From positions 1-54,384 of the forward strand of contig JALWYV010000034.1 of the NCBI GenBank assembly GCA_027003075.1: DNA of 54,384 nt, given 5' to 3'. Numbering within the stretch: position 1 is the first letter of the stretch; each line of letters begins with the position of its first letter. A program made the position numbers and the translations under genes. This DNA is from Caldifarciminota bacterium. Its GTDB lineage: Bacteria; Hydrothermota; Hydrothermia; LBFQ01. Shown in pieces: positions 43,017-50,412 of this stretch. The notes beneath the pieces were generated by a model that made no database searches, had not been told where the DNA came from, and worked only from the letters and a program-made list of their open reading frames with translations.

Positions 43017-43022
43017 TAGAAT
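43017..43022 (+). promoter_or_regulatory. -10 box for tRNA-Ser
   Basis: TAGAAT ends 9 bases before the mature tRNA 5' end, so the predicted 5' leader is about 2 bases. Confidence 0.5.
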
Positions 43023-43031
43023 TGACACCCT

Positions 43032-43118
43032 GGAGGGTTGGCCGAGCGGACGAAGGCGGCGGATTTGAAATCCGCTGGGGGCGTAAGCCCCCCGGGGGTT
43101 CGAATCCCTCACCCTCCG
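43032..43118 (+). tRNA. trnS: tRNA-Ser (TGA anticodon)
   Basis: 87 bases with GGAGGGT/ACCCTCC acceptor, anticodon stem GCGGA/TCCGC around TTTGAAA giving TGA, a long variable arm (GGGGGCGTAAGCCCCC) typical of class II tRNAs, and GTTCGAATC in the T-arm. CCA is not encoded. Confidence 0.97.
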
Positions 43119-43155
43119 CTTCAAAGAGGGGAACAACACACCTCCGTTTCCCCCT

Positions 43156-43161
43156 TATAAT
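43156..43161 (+). promoter_or_regulatory. -10 box for tRNA-Asp
   Basis: TATAAT ends 11 bases before the mature tRNA-Asp 5' end. Confidence 0.6.
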
Positions 43162-43172
43162 ATCCACCTCAC

Positions 43173-43247
43173 GGGGACGTAGTTCAGCCCGGTTAGAACG
43201 CCGGCCTGTCACGCCGGAGGTCGCGGGTTCAAATCCCGTCGTCCCCG
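43173..43247 (+). tRNA. trnD: tRNA-Asp (GTC anticodon)
   Basis: 75 bases with GGGGACG/CGTCCCC acceptor, anticodon stem CCGGC/GCCGG around CTGTCAC giving GTC, and GTTCAAATC in the T-arm. CCA is not encoded. A TTG start codon of the next gene begins one base after the discriminator, inside a TTG plus T7 run. Confidence 0.97.
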
Positions 43248-43248
43248 C

Positions 43249-44217
43249 TTGTTTTTTTCTGAACCCGTACGTGTGGGGGTTGTGGGTGTAGGTTATCTGG
43301 GTTCTCTTCACGTCAAACGACTTTCGGAAATACCCCTCGCCCATCTCGTCGGGGTTTACGATATAGATCCTCAGAGGTCAAAATCTATCTCCGAAGAGTA
43401 CGGTGTGGTCGCCTTTGAGGATCTTCAATCTCTCCTCGGGGAGGTTGAGGCGGTCGTTATAGCAGCCCCGACCACGGCCCACTACGAGATAGCCCGTGAG
43501 AGCATCCTCATGGGCAGGCATACCTTCGTTGAAAAACCCCTTACCGACTCCCTCACCACCGCGCGGGAGATCGTTGATCTGGCAAAAAAGCACAACGTGA
43601 AGGTTCAGGTCGGGCACATAGAGCGGTTCAACCCCGCCTTCCTCTCCGCCCGCAAGTACATGGACGGTAGGGTCTACTTCATAGAGAGCATCAGGATGAG
43701 CGTTTACAACCCCAGAGGGACGGACGTGGACGTCATCCTTGACCTCATGATCCACGATATTGACCTTACCCTCGCCCTGATAAAGGAGGACCCTTCCTCA
43801 ATAAGCGCCGTGGGGATACCCGTCGTCACCGGGGACATAGACATAGCCAACGTCCGGCTGGAGTTCCCTTCCGGTGCCGTGGCCAACCTCACCGCGAGCA
43901 GGATATCCCTTGAGAAGATGAGGAAGTTCAGGGTGTTCGTAATGAACCGATACCTGTCCATAGACCTTTACAGGCGACGCATAGACATGGTTCAGAAGGT
44001 TAACGACGAGCTCATACCGTACTTCCCACCTGTTGACGCATCCAAAGACGCCATAACTCTTGAGCTGGAGGCCTTTCTGAAGGCCGTAAGGGGGGAGGGA
44101 GAGGTGGTGGTAACGGCCGAGGACGGATACAGGAACATGGAAGTGGCCGACAGGATAAAACGGGAGATATATAAAAGGATCAGGAGGATTCAGGAAAATG
44201 AAGATACCGGGTCATGA
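43249..44217 (+). CDS. Gfo/Idh/MocA-family oxidoreductase
   Basis: NAD(P)-dependent sugar or cyclitol oxidoreductase type. 322 residues from TTG. The Rossmann motif VGVVGVGYLGSLHVKRL is followed by VYDIDPQRS, AAPTTAHYEIARESI and the active-site region FVEKPLTDS with the conserved lysine, then VGHIERFNPAF and MIHDIDL. The start is uncertain: TTG at 43249 lies one base after tRNA-Asp and keeps the whole first strand, while GTG at 43273 would shorten it. No Shine-Dalgarno is present for either. It overlaps the thioesterase gene by 20 bases. In some diderms this family acts in lipid A or surface sugar synthesis; the substrate here is unknown. Confidence 0.92.
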   Translation: MFFSEPVRVGVVGVGYLGSLHVKRLSEIPLAHLVGVYDIDPQRSKSISEEYGVVAFEDLQSLLGEVEAVVIAAPTTAHYEIARESILMGRHTFVEKPLTDSLTTAREIVDLAKKHNVKVQVGHIERFNPAFLSARKYMDGRVYFIESIRMSVYNPRGTDVDVILDLMIHDIDLTLALIKEDPSSISAVGIPVVTGDIDIANVRLEFPSGAVANLTASRISLEKMRKFRVFVMNRYLSIDLYRRRIDMVQKVNDELIPYFPPVDASKDAITLELEAFLKAVRGEGEVVVTAEDGYRNMEVADRIKREIYKRIRRIQENEDTGS

Positions 44218-44584
44218 GAACTGTTTCGTATGCGGTAAGGATTCGGAAATAGCCCTTGACTTCTTCACCGAGGGGGGAAAGGTGAGCGCGGCCTTCCTCC
44301 TTCCGGAAAAGTTCCAGAGCTTTAAGGGAATAGTTCACGGGGGGGTTCTGGCCTCAATACTGGCCGAGGCGATGGGGACGGCCGTTTCTCTATTTGAAAG
44401 CAAATTTCTGGGGAAGCGTATATGCGTTGAGTACCACGCTCCCGTGAGACCGGAAGTCAGGTACAGGGTACACGGGGAGGTTGTCCGCCGGGAGGGGAGG
44501 AAGATATTCGCAAGGGCGGAGATATACGACACCGACGGCAACCTCTGTGCCAGCGCCGAAGGCCTCTTTATAGCCCTGCGGTAA
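44198..44584 (+). CDS. PaaI-type hotdog thioesterase
   Basis: Acyl-CoA or aryl-CoA hydrolase of the PaaI group. 128 residues, one hotdog domain: NCFVCGKDSEIALDFFTEGG at the N-terminus, then the central helix FKGIVHGGVLASILAEAMGTAV with the HGG motif, and VEYHAPVRPEVRYRVHGEVVRREGRKIFARAEI. It is translationally coupled to the Gfo/Idh gene by a 20-base overlap. Natural substrate unknown. Confidence 0.9.
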   Translation: MKIPGHENCFVCGKDSEIALDFFTEGGKVSAAFLLPEKFQSFKGIVHGGVLASILAEAMGTAVSLFESKFLGKRICVEYHAPVRPEVRYRVHGEVVRREGRKIFARAEIYDTDGNLCASAEGLFIALR

Positions 44585-44586
44585 GT

Positions 44587-45708
44587 CTAAACGACCTCTC
44601 CGTATACCTCGCGGATTATCCGGTTCTTCAGGTAGGCCTCCGCCGGTAGGTCGGTCTGGAGGATAACGCCTCCCGGCGTATCGTCCGGAAGTACGTCAAG
44701 GGCCGCCAGAGCTCCACCGGAGGTGGTGGCCTGTATGGCGGAGAGCCTGAAGCCGTCGTAATTGGATGGGTGGACCTCTACCAGCCTGTCCATCTGGCGG
44801 ATCTCCCCTTCGGAATCCTCCCCGGAGACCGAGACGTATACCACGACCCAGTCGTCCTCAACCAACGGTATCCTCTTCAGCTCCTTCAGGAGGTTATTTA
44901 TCTTCTCGTTGTGGGAAAGATGGCGCCAGGTCCCGAGGAGGTTCCTCGCCCACCCGTAATGGCCGGGCCACCTCAGGGTCTTGTAATCAAGGTTCCGCAC
45001 CTTCCCGGCGAAGTACTCCGGCGTGGTGGAGGCTCCTCCGGACGTCAGGTCGGCCTCAAGGGTTTTCCCGTTCAGGATCAGGGTCTCCGGCTCGGATAGA
45101 GAGGGTACGTACTTGATGGTCCCTTCCCGGAGTACTACCGAAGGCTCAACGTACTCAACGGCCACCCCGGCTGCACTCCAGGTCCGGGCGTAGAAGTAGG
45201 GGGAAGACACGTTAGGCGTCAGCGCCCCCACCCTCATCCTTACATCAATCGGGTACTTGCCGAACTTCTCTCTGAACTTCTCTGCGAGGTAGACCGTCAG
45301 AACGTTGACGAACCCCGGAGCCAATCCCGCCTGAAGTACGAAAACCGGAGGGTTTTCCGCCTCCTCCACCATCTTCCTTATGGCGGATGTAGCCTTCACG
45401 TGTTCCGTGAGGTTCACGTAATGGGTTGAGGTCCTCAGGGCGGCCTTTGCCATCCTCACGGCCTCCTTACCGGGGAGGCAGTCTATGAGGACGTCCGTTT
45501 TCTCAAGTACCTTCAAAAAGTCATCCGTAAGGCCCTCCGAAGGGAGACTGAAGGCCTCACCACCCACCTCCCTCGCTATCCCCTCGGCTTTCTCCTTTCT
45601 ACGGCCACCGATCAGGATGTGGGTGTCGGGATAGAACTTCCTGAGCAGTATTGCCGTGGACTTCGCTATTATGCCAGAGCCGGCTATGGCGACGCTTTTG
45701 GGATTCAT
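44587..45708 (-). CDS. Saccharopine dehydrogenase-like NAD(P)-binding protein
   Basis: 373 residues. The N-terminal Rossmann motif is VAIAGSGIIAKSTAILL, with GGRRKEKAEGIA as the second strand, DVLIDCLPGKEAVRMAKAAL, and THYVNLTEHVKATSAI. The middle has QAGLAPGFVNVLTVYLA, the stretch seen in saccharopine reductases and carboxynorspermidine-type enzymes. A lysine or polyamine role cannot be decided without other pathway genes. A TATAAT box ends 8 bases before the ATG. Its 3' end lies 2 bases from the convergent thioesterase. Confidence 0.88.
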   Translation of the reverse strand: MNPKSVAIAGSGIIAKSTAILLRKFYPDTHILIGGRRKEKAEGIAREVGGEAFSLPSEGLTDDFLKVLEKTDVLIDCLPGKEAVRMAKAALRTSTHYVNLTEHVKATSAIRKMVEEAENPPVFVLQAGLAPGFVNVLTVYLAEKFREKFGKYPIDVRMRVGALTPNVSSPYFYARTWSAAGVAVEYVEPSVVLREGTIKYVPSLSEPETLILNGKTLEADLTSGGASTTPEYFAGKVRNLDYKTLRWPGHYGWARNLLGTWRHLSHNEKINNLLKELKRIPLVEDDWVVVYVSVSGEDSEGEIRQMDRLVEVHPSNYDGFRLSAIQATTSGGALAALDVLPDDTPGGVILQTDLPAEAYLKNRIIREVYGEVV

Positions 45709-45716
45709 AACCGGCG

Positions 45717-45722
45717 ATTATA
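45717..45722 (-). promoter_or_regulatory. -10 box for the saccharopine dehydrogenase-like gene
   Basis: Perfect TATAAT (in CGGTATAAT) 8 bases before the ATG at 45708. It lies 19 bases beyond the dxs stop. Confidence 0.65.
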
Positions 45723-45740
45723 CCGTGGTACGCGGGTCCT

Positions 45741-47621
45741 CTATCCCCTTTTAACTTTCACTCCTGTAAGTATCTCAAGGGTCCTCTCAAACAGGCTATC
45801 GTTATCCAGGTTCAGTTCCTTGAGAAGAAGGGACTTGTTGCCGTGGGTTACGAAGCGGTCGGGTATGCCAAAGCGGACGATCCGCTTCCCGTTCAGGTGT
45901 CCTCTGGACTGGAGGTACTCAAGAACGCCGCTCCCGAATCCCCCGGCGAGGACGTTGTCCTCAAAAGTGAAGACGTACCTGCTACGGGAGACCACCTCCT
46001 CCATAACCTCCACATCAAGGGGTTTTATGAAGCGGGCGTTGTATACGGTCGGGTATACCCTCCTCTCCTGCAACCTCCTGACCACCTCAAGGACCGGGTA
46101 CACGAAGTATCCGACGGGGAGGAAGACGATGTCCGGGTCCCCCTCGGTCAGGAGTTCCCACTTACCTATGGGCAGGATCTCCACCCGGTCCCACTTCGGA
46201 GGAACGGGTACCTCCCCTCTGGGGAACCTTACGAATATCGGGCCTTCCTCGTACTGCCATGCGGTGTAAACCATATTGCGGAGTTCGTCCCCATCTTTCG
46301 GGGCCATTATTACGGTATTCGGTACGGGCCTGAGGTAGGAGAGGTCAAACACACCGTGATGGGTGGGGCCGTCGTCCCCCACCAGTCCGGCCCTGTCAAG
46401 GAAGAACCTGACGGGCAGTTTCTGGAGGGCAACGTCGTGGATGACGCTGTCGTAAGCCCTCTGAAGGAAGGTGGAGTATATGGCAACGAAGGGCTTCACC
46501 CCGGCCCTCGCCAGACCCGCCGCGAAGGTAACGGCGTGCTGTTCGGCTATCCCCACGTCGTAGTACTGGTTGGGCAGGGTATCCCGGAGTTGATCCAGAC
46601 CCGTACCCTTGGGCATGGCCGCCGTTATACCCACCACCTTGAGATCCCTCTGGGCTATCTCCACCACCGATTTCCCGAACAGTTTGGAGTACTTCGGGTT
46701 GGAGTTAGGTTTCTTCCGCGGGCTTCCGTCTATCTTGTCGTACGACCCCAGGCCGTGAAAGGTCTCTGGATCCTTTAAGGCAGGGACGTAGCCGTGTCCC
46801 TTCTCGGTTATGACGTGTATGAGGATGGGGCCCTTGAGGTCCCTGGCCTGACTCAGTATCTCGTCCAGACGTCTGACGTCGTGGCCGTCTATCGGTCCGA
46901 TATAACGGAAGCCGAAGAACTCAAAGAGGGCGGCCGGGTCCTGAACTATGGTCTTAATCACGTCCTCCAGTTTGCTCCCCCAGTACTTACCTTTGCTCGG
47001 AAGGAGTCTGTAGAGTTTGTCCCTGAGGGTGTTGTAAATGGGGTTCACCTGAACGTGGGCGAGCATCTGGGCTATACGTCCTACGTTCTTATCTATGGAC
47101 CACCCGTTGTCGTTCAGAATGGTTATCAGGTCAACGCCGAGCGATCCGGCGTTGTTCATGGCCTCAAGCGTCATTCCTACGGTCAGCGTCGCGTCTCCTA
47201 TAACGGCCACCACGTGGTAATCCTCACCCGTGTAATCTCTCGCCTTGGCCATACCGAGGGCTGCGGATAGGGCGGTACCGGCGTGGCCAGCGCCCCAGGC
47301 GTCGTATTCACTCTCAAATATGTTGGCGAACCCCGATATTCCACCGTACTGTCTGAGGGTATGGAAACGATCCTTCCTGTCGGTGAGTATCTTGTAAACG
47401 TAAGTCTGATGGGACACGTCCCAGAGTATTTTGTCCTTAGGGGGGTTGAAGTTACGCAGCAGGGCGATGGTCAACTCCACGACCCCCAGATTTGGGCCAA
47501 CGTGGCCGCCGTTCCTTGAGGTCACCTCCACTATCATCTCCCGTATCTCACGGGCGAGTTCTTTCAGCTCGTTGTAATTCAGACGACGGAGATCCTCGTA
47601 CGAACGTAATTTATCAAGCAT
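45741..47621 (-). CDS. dxs: 1-deoxy-D-xylulose-5-phosphate synthase
   Basis: TPP-dependent first enzyme of the MEP isoprenoid pathway, condensing pyruvate with glyceraldehyde 3-phosphate. 626 residues, normal length. N-terminal LRELNYNELKELA-like start, SQNGGHVGPNLG-type motif, TPP motif GDATLTVGMTLEAMNNAG with NDNGWSIDKNVG, then GIAEQHAVTFAAGLA and DRAGLVGDDGPTHHGVFDLSYLRPVPN. Thiamine diphosphate dependence links it loosely to thiL. A TAAAAT box ends 8 bases before the ATG. No other MEP gene is here. Confidence 0.97.
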   Translation of the reverse strand: MLDKLRSYEDLRRLNYNELKELAREIREMIVEVTSRNGGHVGPNLGVVELTIALLRNFNPPKDKILWDVSHQTYVYKILTDRKDRFHTLRQYGGISGFANIFESEYDAWGAGHAGTALSAALGMAKARDYTGEDYHVVAVIGDATLTVGMTLEAMNNAGSLGVDLITILNDNGWSIDKNVGRIAQMLAHVQVNPIYNTLRDKLYRLLPSKGKYWGSKLEDVIKTIVQDPAALFEFFGFRYIGPIDGHDVRRLDEILSQARDLKGPILIHVITEKGHGYVPALKDPETFHGLGSYDKIDGSPRKKPNSNPKYSKLFGKSVVEIAQRDLKVVGITAAMPKGTGLDQLRDTLPNQYYDVGIAEQHAVTFAAGLARAGVKPFVAIYSTFLQRAYDSVIHDVALQKLPVRFFLDRAGLVGDDGPTHHGVFDLSYLRPVPNTVIMAPKDGDELRNMVYTAWQYEEGPIFVRFPRGEVPVPPKWDRVEILPIGKWELLTEGDPDIVFLPVGYFVYPVLEVVRRLQERRVYPTVYNARFIKPLDVEVMEEVVSRSRYVFTFEDNVLAGGFGSGVLEYLQSRGHLNGKRIVRFGIPDRFVTHGNKSLLLKELNLDNDSLFERTLEILTGVKVKRG

Positions 47622-47629
47622 GAGGTTTT

Positions 47630-47635
47630 ATTTTA
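47630..47635 (-). promoter_or_regulatory. -10 box for dxs
   Basis: TAAAAT on the minus strand, 8 bases before the ATG at 47621. Confidence 0.6.
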
Positions 47636-47674
47636 CAGCCGCCGGCGCCCTGTTGCCACGGGGGATTAACGTAT

Positions 47675-47684
47675 AAAAAAAAAA
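47675..47684 (-). terminator. T-tract directly after tRNA-Thr
   Basis: Ten T residues on the minus strand, beginning at the discriminator position of tRNA-Thr. The tRNA's own acceptor/T-arm stack could act as the terminator hairpin. Confidence 0.5.
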
Positions 47685-47756
47685 GCCAGCGGTGGGACTC
47701 GAACCCACAACCTGCGCATTACGAATGCGCCGCTCTGCCGATTGAGCTACGCTGGC
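47684..47756 (-). tRNA. trnT: tRNA-Thr (CGT anticodon)
   Basis: 73 bases with GCCAGCG/CGCTGGC acceptor, D-arm, anticodon stem GCGCA/TGCGC around TTCGTAA giving CGT, and GTTCGAGTC in the T-arm. CCA is not encoded; the discriminator is the first T of a T10 run. Confidence 0.96.
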
Positions 47757-47767
47757 CCGAGGGCGAT

Positions 47768-47773
47768 ATTATA
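47768..47773 (-). promoter_or_regulatory. -10 box for tRNA-Thr
   Basis: TATAAT ends 11 bases before the mature tRNA 5' end. A possible -35 (TTGCAG) lies 18 bases upstream. Confidence 0.6.
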
Positions 47774-47813
47774 CTGCGGAACGGCAAGCGTCTGCAACCT
47801 CCTTTACCGACGG

Positions 47814-47819
47814 TAGAAT
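47814..47819 (+). promoter_or_regulatory. -10 box for hpt
   Basis: TAGAAT ends 7 bases before the ATG at 47827. It is divergent from the tRNA-Thr promoter. Confidence 0.6.
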
Positions 47820-47826
47820 ACTCTCT

Positions 47827-48354
47827 ATGGCTTTCCGTATAGGCGAAGAGGACATCCGGAAGCGCGTTAAAGAGCTGGCAAACGAGATAAACCGGGACTA
47901 CGCGGGAAAGGAGATCCTCCTTGTGGGAGTCCTCAAAGGTGCCTTCATATTCCTCGCGGATCTGATTCGGCATATAAACGTACCCGTTAAGGTTGACTTT
48001 CTGGCCGTCTCCAGCTACGGACAGCAGACCGAGAGTACGGGCGAGGTAAGGATGGTAAAGGATCTGGACCATCCCATTGACGGGGAACACGTGTTGGTGG
48101 TGGAGGACATACTTGATACCGGTCTGACTCTCTCCTATATAGTGCGGCTCCTCAGAGACAGGAACCCGGCGTCCCTGAAGACGGTCGTCCTTCTGGACAA
48201 GCCCGAAAAGAGGAGAGTGGAGTTTGAAGCGGACTACGTGGGTTTTAAGGTACCGCCCGTTTTCCTCGTGGGGTACGGTCTTGACGCCTACGAGAAGTAC
48301 AGGAACCTGCCCTATATAACCGAACTCTCCGCGGTGGAGGGAGAAGATGCGTAG
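47827..48354 (+). CDS. hpt: Hypoxanthine phosphoribosyltransferase
   Basis: Purine salvage: joins hypoxanthine or guanine to PRPP. 175 residues, normal length. LVGVLKGAFIFLADLIR near the N-terminus, the flexible loop SSYGQQTESTGEV, and the PRPP motif VLVVEDILDTGLTL. The purine-contact lysine lies in DYVGFKVPPVFLVGYGLDA. It overlaps coaD by 8 bases and heads the hpt-coaD-glycosylase unit. Confidence 0.96.
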   Translation: MAFRIGEEDIRKRVKELANEINRDYAGKEILLVGVLKGAFIFLADLIRHINVPVKVDFLAVSSYGQQTESTGEVRMVKDLDHPIDGEHVLVVEDILDTGLTLSYIVRLLRDRNPASLKTVVLLDKPEKRRVEFEADYVGFKVPPVFLVGYGLDAYEKYRNLPYITELSAVEGEDA

Positions 48355-48841
48355 GACCGCCCTCTATCCGGGTACGTTTGACCCGTTTACCCTCGGACAT
48401 CTGGACATAGTTGAGAGGGCGTCCAGACTGTTTGACCGCGTACTCATAGCCGTGGCCGAGCCGCGACACAAGACCCCTCTTTTGCCTCAGGAGGTAAGGC
48501 TTGAACTCATCAGGAAAAGCGTGAGCCATCTTCCGAACGTTGAGGTTAAGGGTTTCTGCAAACTTCTGGTGGAGTTCGCCCGTGAGGAGGGTATAAACGT
48601 AATAATCAGGGGGATACGGGCGGTCTCGGACTACGAGTACGAGATGAAGATGGCGTGGATGAACAAGAAACTCTACCCCGAACTTGAGACCATATTCCTC
48701 CTTTCGTCCGAGAAGTACGCTTACCTGTCCTCTTCCTTTGTGAAGGAAATTTTCTCCCTCGGTGGGGACGTCTCCAACTTCGTTCCGGCTCCGGTGGCGG
48801 AGTACCTGAACCGTATGAGAACGGGCGAGGGTGAAGTCTGA
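48347..48841 (+). CDS. coaD: Phosphopantetheine adenylyltransferase
   Basis: Penultimate step of coenzyme A synthesis, making dephospho-CoA from phosphopantetheine and ATP. 164 residues, normal length. Nucleotidyltransferase motif YPGTFDPFTLGHLDIVERASRLFD (TxGH form), then NVIIRGIRAVSDYEYEMKMAWMNKKLYPELETIFL, and the SSSFVKEI motif near the end. It starts within the end of hpt and ends 11 bases into the glycosylase gene. Confidence 0.97.
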   Translation: MRRTALYPGTFDPFTLGHLDIVERASRLFDRVLIAVAEPRHKTPLLPQEVRLELIRKSVSHLPNVEVKGFCKLLVEFAREEGINVIIRGIRAVSDYEYEMKMAWMNKKLYPELETIFLLSSEKYAYLSSSFVKEIFSLGGDVSNFVPAPVAEYLNRMRTGEGEV

Positions 48842-49460
48842 AGCCTATCGCGTATTTCTGAAACTCCTCTGCCGTTTCGGTCCCCAGAGGTGGTGGCCGG
48901 GGATATGGGAGAGGGGGAACTTCAGAGATGAGGTAATAGTCGGGGCCGTTCTAACGCAGGGTACGAACTGGAAGAACGTTGAGAGGGCGCTGAGGAACCT
49001 TGAGGGGGCCGGAATAACCGACCTCTACCGCCTGTACCGGACACCCGAATATGAACTTCACGAGCTTTTGAAACCGGCGGTTTACGTGAAGAGGAAGGTG
49101 AGAACTCTCAAAGAACTGTACGGGGTCGTTTACGGAAAAGACGGCGTTCCGAAAAGGGTGGAACTCTTGAGTGTCCATGGGATAGGGGAGGAGACGGCCG
49201 ACGTGATCCTTCTATACGCCTACGACGTGCCGGTGGTTGTGCTAGACGTATATACCCGAAGGTGGGCGGAAAGGTACTTCGGGAAAAGTGTAAGGGATGG
49301 GGAACTGCGAAAACTCCTTTACGATACAGATCTGTTCTACCTGAAGGAACTACATGCCCTGATAGATGAGCTGGGTAAAAGGTACTGTCGGAAAGAGCCA
49401 AAATGTGAGGTCTGCCCGCTGAAAGATACGTGTTTGACGGGTATTTCAGGGGATGAATAA
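48831..49460 (+). CDS. Endonuclease III-like DNA glycosylase (HhH-GPD), possibly 3-methyladenine type
   Basis: 209 residues. The fold is that of Nth: VLTQGTNWKNVERALRNL, the helix-hairpin-helix LSVHGIGEETADVILL (113-128) and catalytic D139 in VLDVYTRR. The lysine that makes Nth a lyase (E. coli K120) is Glu121 here, so it should be a monofunctional glycosylase. The iron-sulfur cysteines are C186, C192, C195 and C201, spaced 5-2-5 instead of the usual 6-2-5. It resembles the MagIII-like branch more than true Nth; MutY is too large to fit. It starts with GTG, overlapping coaD by 11 bases. A damage-repair role is inferred. Confidence 0.88.
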   Translation: MKSEAYRVFLKLLCRFGPQRWWPGIWERGNFRDEVIVGAVLTQGTNWKNVERALRNLEGAGITDLYRLYRTPEYELHELLKPAVYVKRKVRTLKELYGVVYGKDGVPKRVELLSVHGIGEETADVILLYAYDVPVVVLDVYTRRWAERYFGKSVRDGELRKLLYDTDLFYLKELHALIDELGKRYCRKEPKCEVCPLKDTCLTGISGDE

Positions 49461-49568
49461 CTTTGTTTGTATTACAGACAAGTTTACATCACAAACCAAC
49501 TTCGCAAACCCCCGGGATTTCTGCAGGATTGGAGGTTTGCCGCTCTTCCACCTTCATTTTCCCGCCCT

Positions 49569-49574
49569 TATAAT
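49569..49574 (+). promoter_or_regulatory. Promoter of the CRISPR array (leader 49461-49625)
   Basis: TATAAT 51 bases before the first repeat, on the strand where repeats end in ATTGAAAC. The leader is AT-rich. A 7-bp inverted repeat, GCAAACC with GGTTTGC, lies just upstream of it. No gene is seen between 49461 and 49625. Confidence 0.55.
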
Positions 49575-49625
49575 ACCCGGTAGTTCCGCATGAGAATTGA
49601 GAATTTGGCGAGGGATGAGAGACGG

Positions 49626-49925
49626 GTTTTCAGCCTACCTATAAGGGATTGAAACTATCTGGCTTCATTCTGGCCGCTTCTGTTGTAGTTGGTTTTCAGC
49701 CTACCTATAAGGGATTGAAACCCGAGGATAAGGAAGTCTATGTTCTGGATCACGTTGGTGTTTTCAGCCTACCTATAAGGGATTGAAACCCCGTCCCCAC
49801 CCCTGTTCCCAGCCCGTGGCGGTCGTGTTTTCAGCCTACCTATAAGGGATTGAAACACTCAGATAAATAAATGGTATAGGTCGGCTCCTCGTCAAGTTTT
49901 CAGCCTACCTATAAGGGATTGAAAC
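49626..49925 (+). CRISPR. CRISPR array, five identical 30-bp repeats and four spacers
   Basis: Repeats at 49626, 49692, 49760, 49827 and 49896 are identical over 30 bases, beginning GTTTTCAG and ending ATTGAAAC. Spacers are 36, 38, 37 and 39 bases long. The ATTGAAAC end is the usual 5' handle of type I and III crRNAs, giving plus-strand transcription. The repeat resembles those of type I-B systems of thermophilic Firmicutes, from memory. No cas gene is present in the window, so the array is separated from its effector or orphan. Spacer targets were not found within the window. Confidence 0.97.
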
Positions 49926-50015
49926 CCGGAAGCATAAGCTCAGAGGGGTAATCTGCAGGTTTCCGTGTACCTACCGATTATCAGAAGTGGGGTATATTCG
50001 GGTTTAGAACAACCT

Positions 50016-50021
50016 TAGAAT
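50016..50021 (+). promoter_or_regulatory. -10 box for the Roadblock gene
   Basis: TAGAAT ends 9 bases before the ATG at 50031. Confidence 0.5.
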
Positions 50022-50030
50022 AGATTAGAT

Positions 50031-50402
50031 ATGGTGGACGAACTCCAAAGCATCGTGGAAGACGCCAGAAAATTCGTTCCCACGCTTCTGGGGGCGATAG
50101 TTATAAGCGAGGACGGTCTTCCGATCAGCTACTCCTTCTCAAAGGCGTGGGAGGTTGAAGATCCCATCGTAATAGGAGGCCTCATATCCTCAGCCGTGGC
50201 CATGATGGAGAACGTGATGAGGGAGTTCGGGGATAGCGAGACGGATCTCGTCTTTACGCAGGGGAAGGATTACACTCTGCTCGTAAGCAGGGCCGGAAAC
50301 GTCTTCGTCGGCTTCATTGCTACGGCTGATACTAAGCTCGGACCGCTGTTCATGGAGATGCGCAAACAGAGCAAAAAGATAGCCCAGATGTTCTCAAGCT
50401 GA
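50031..50402 (+). CDS. Roadblock/LC7-domain protein
   Basis: 123 residues, one Roadblock/LC7 domain: IVEDARKFVPTLLGAIVISEDGLPISYSFS, the middle helix IGGLISSAVAMMENVMREF, and TLLVSRAGNVFVGFIATADTKLGPLFMEM. Such proteins dimerise and bind Ras-like GTPases, as MglB does for MglA. No GTPase gene is nearby. It lies 106 bases after the CRISPR array and starts a unit with a V4R-like protein and a DUF4159 protein. Function inferred only from fold. Confidence 0.88.
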   Translation: MVDELQSIVEDARKFVPTLLGAIVISEDGLPISYSFSKAWEVEDPIVIGGLISSAVAMMENVMREFGDSETDLVFTQGKDYTLLVSRAGNVFVGFIATADTKLGPLFMEMRKQSKKIAQMFSS

Positions 50403-50412
50403 GGAGGGAAGT

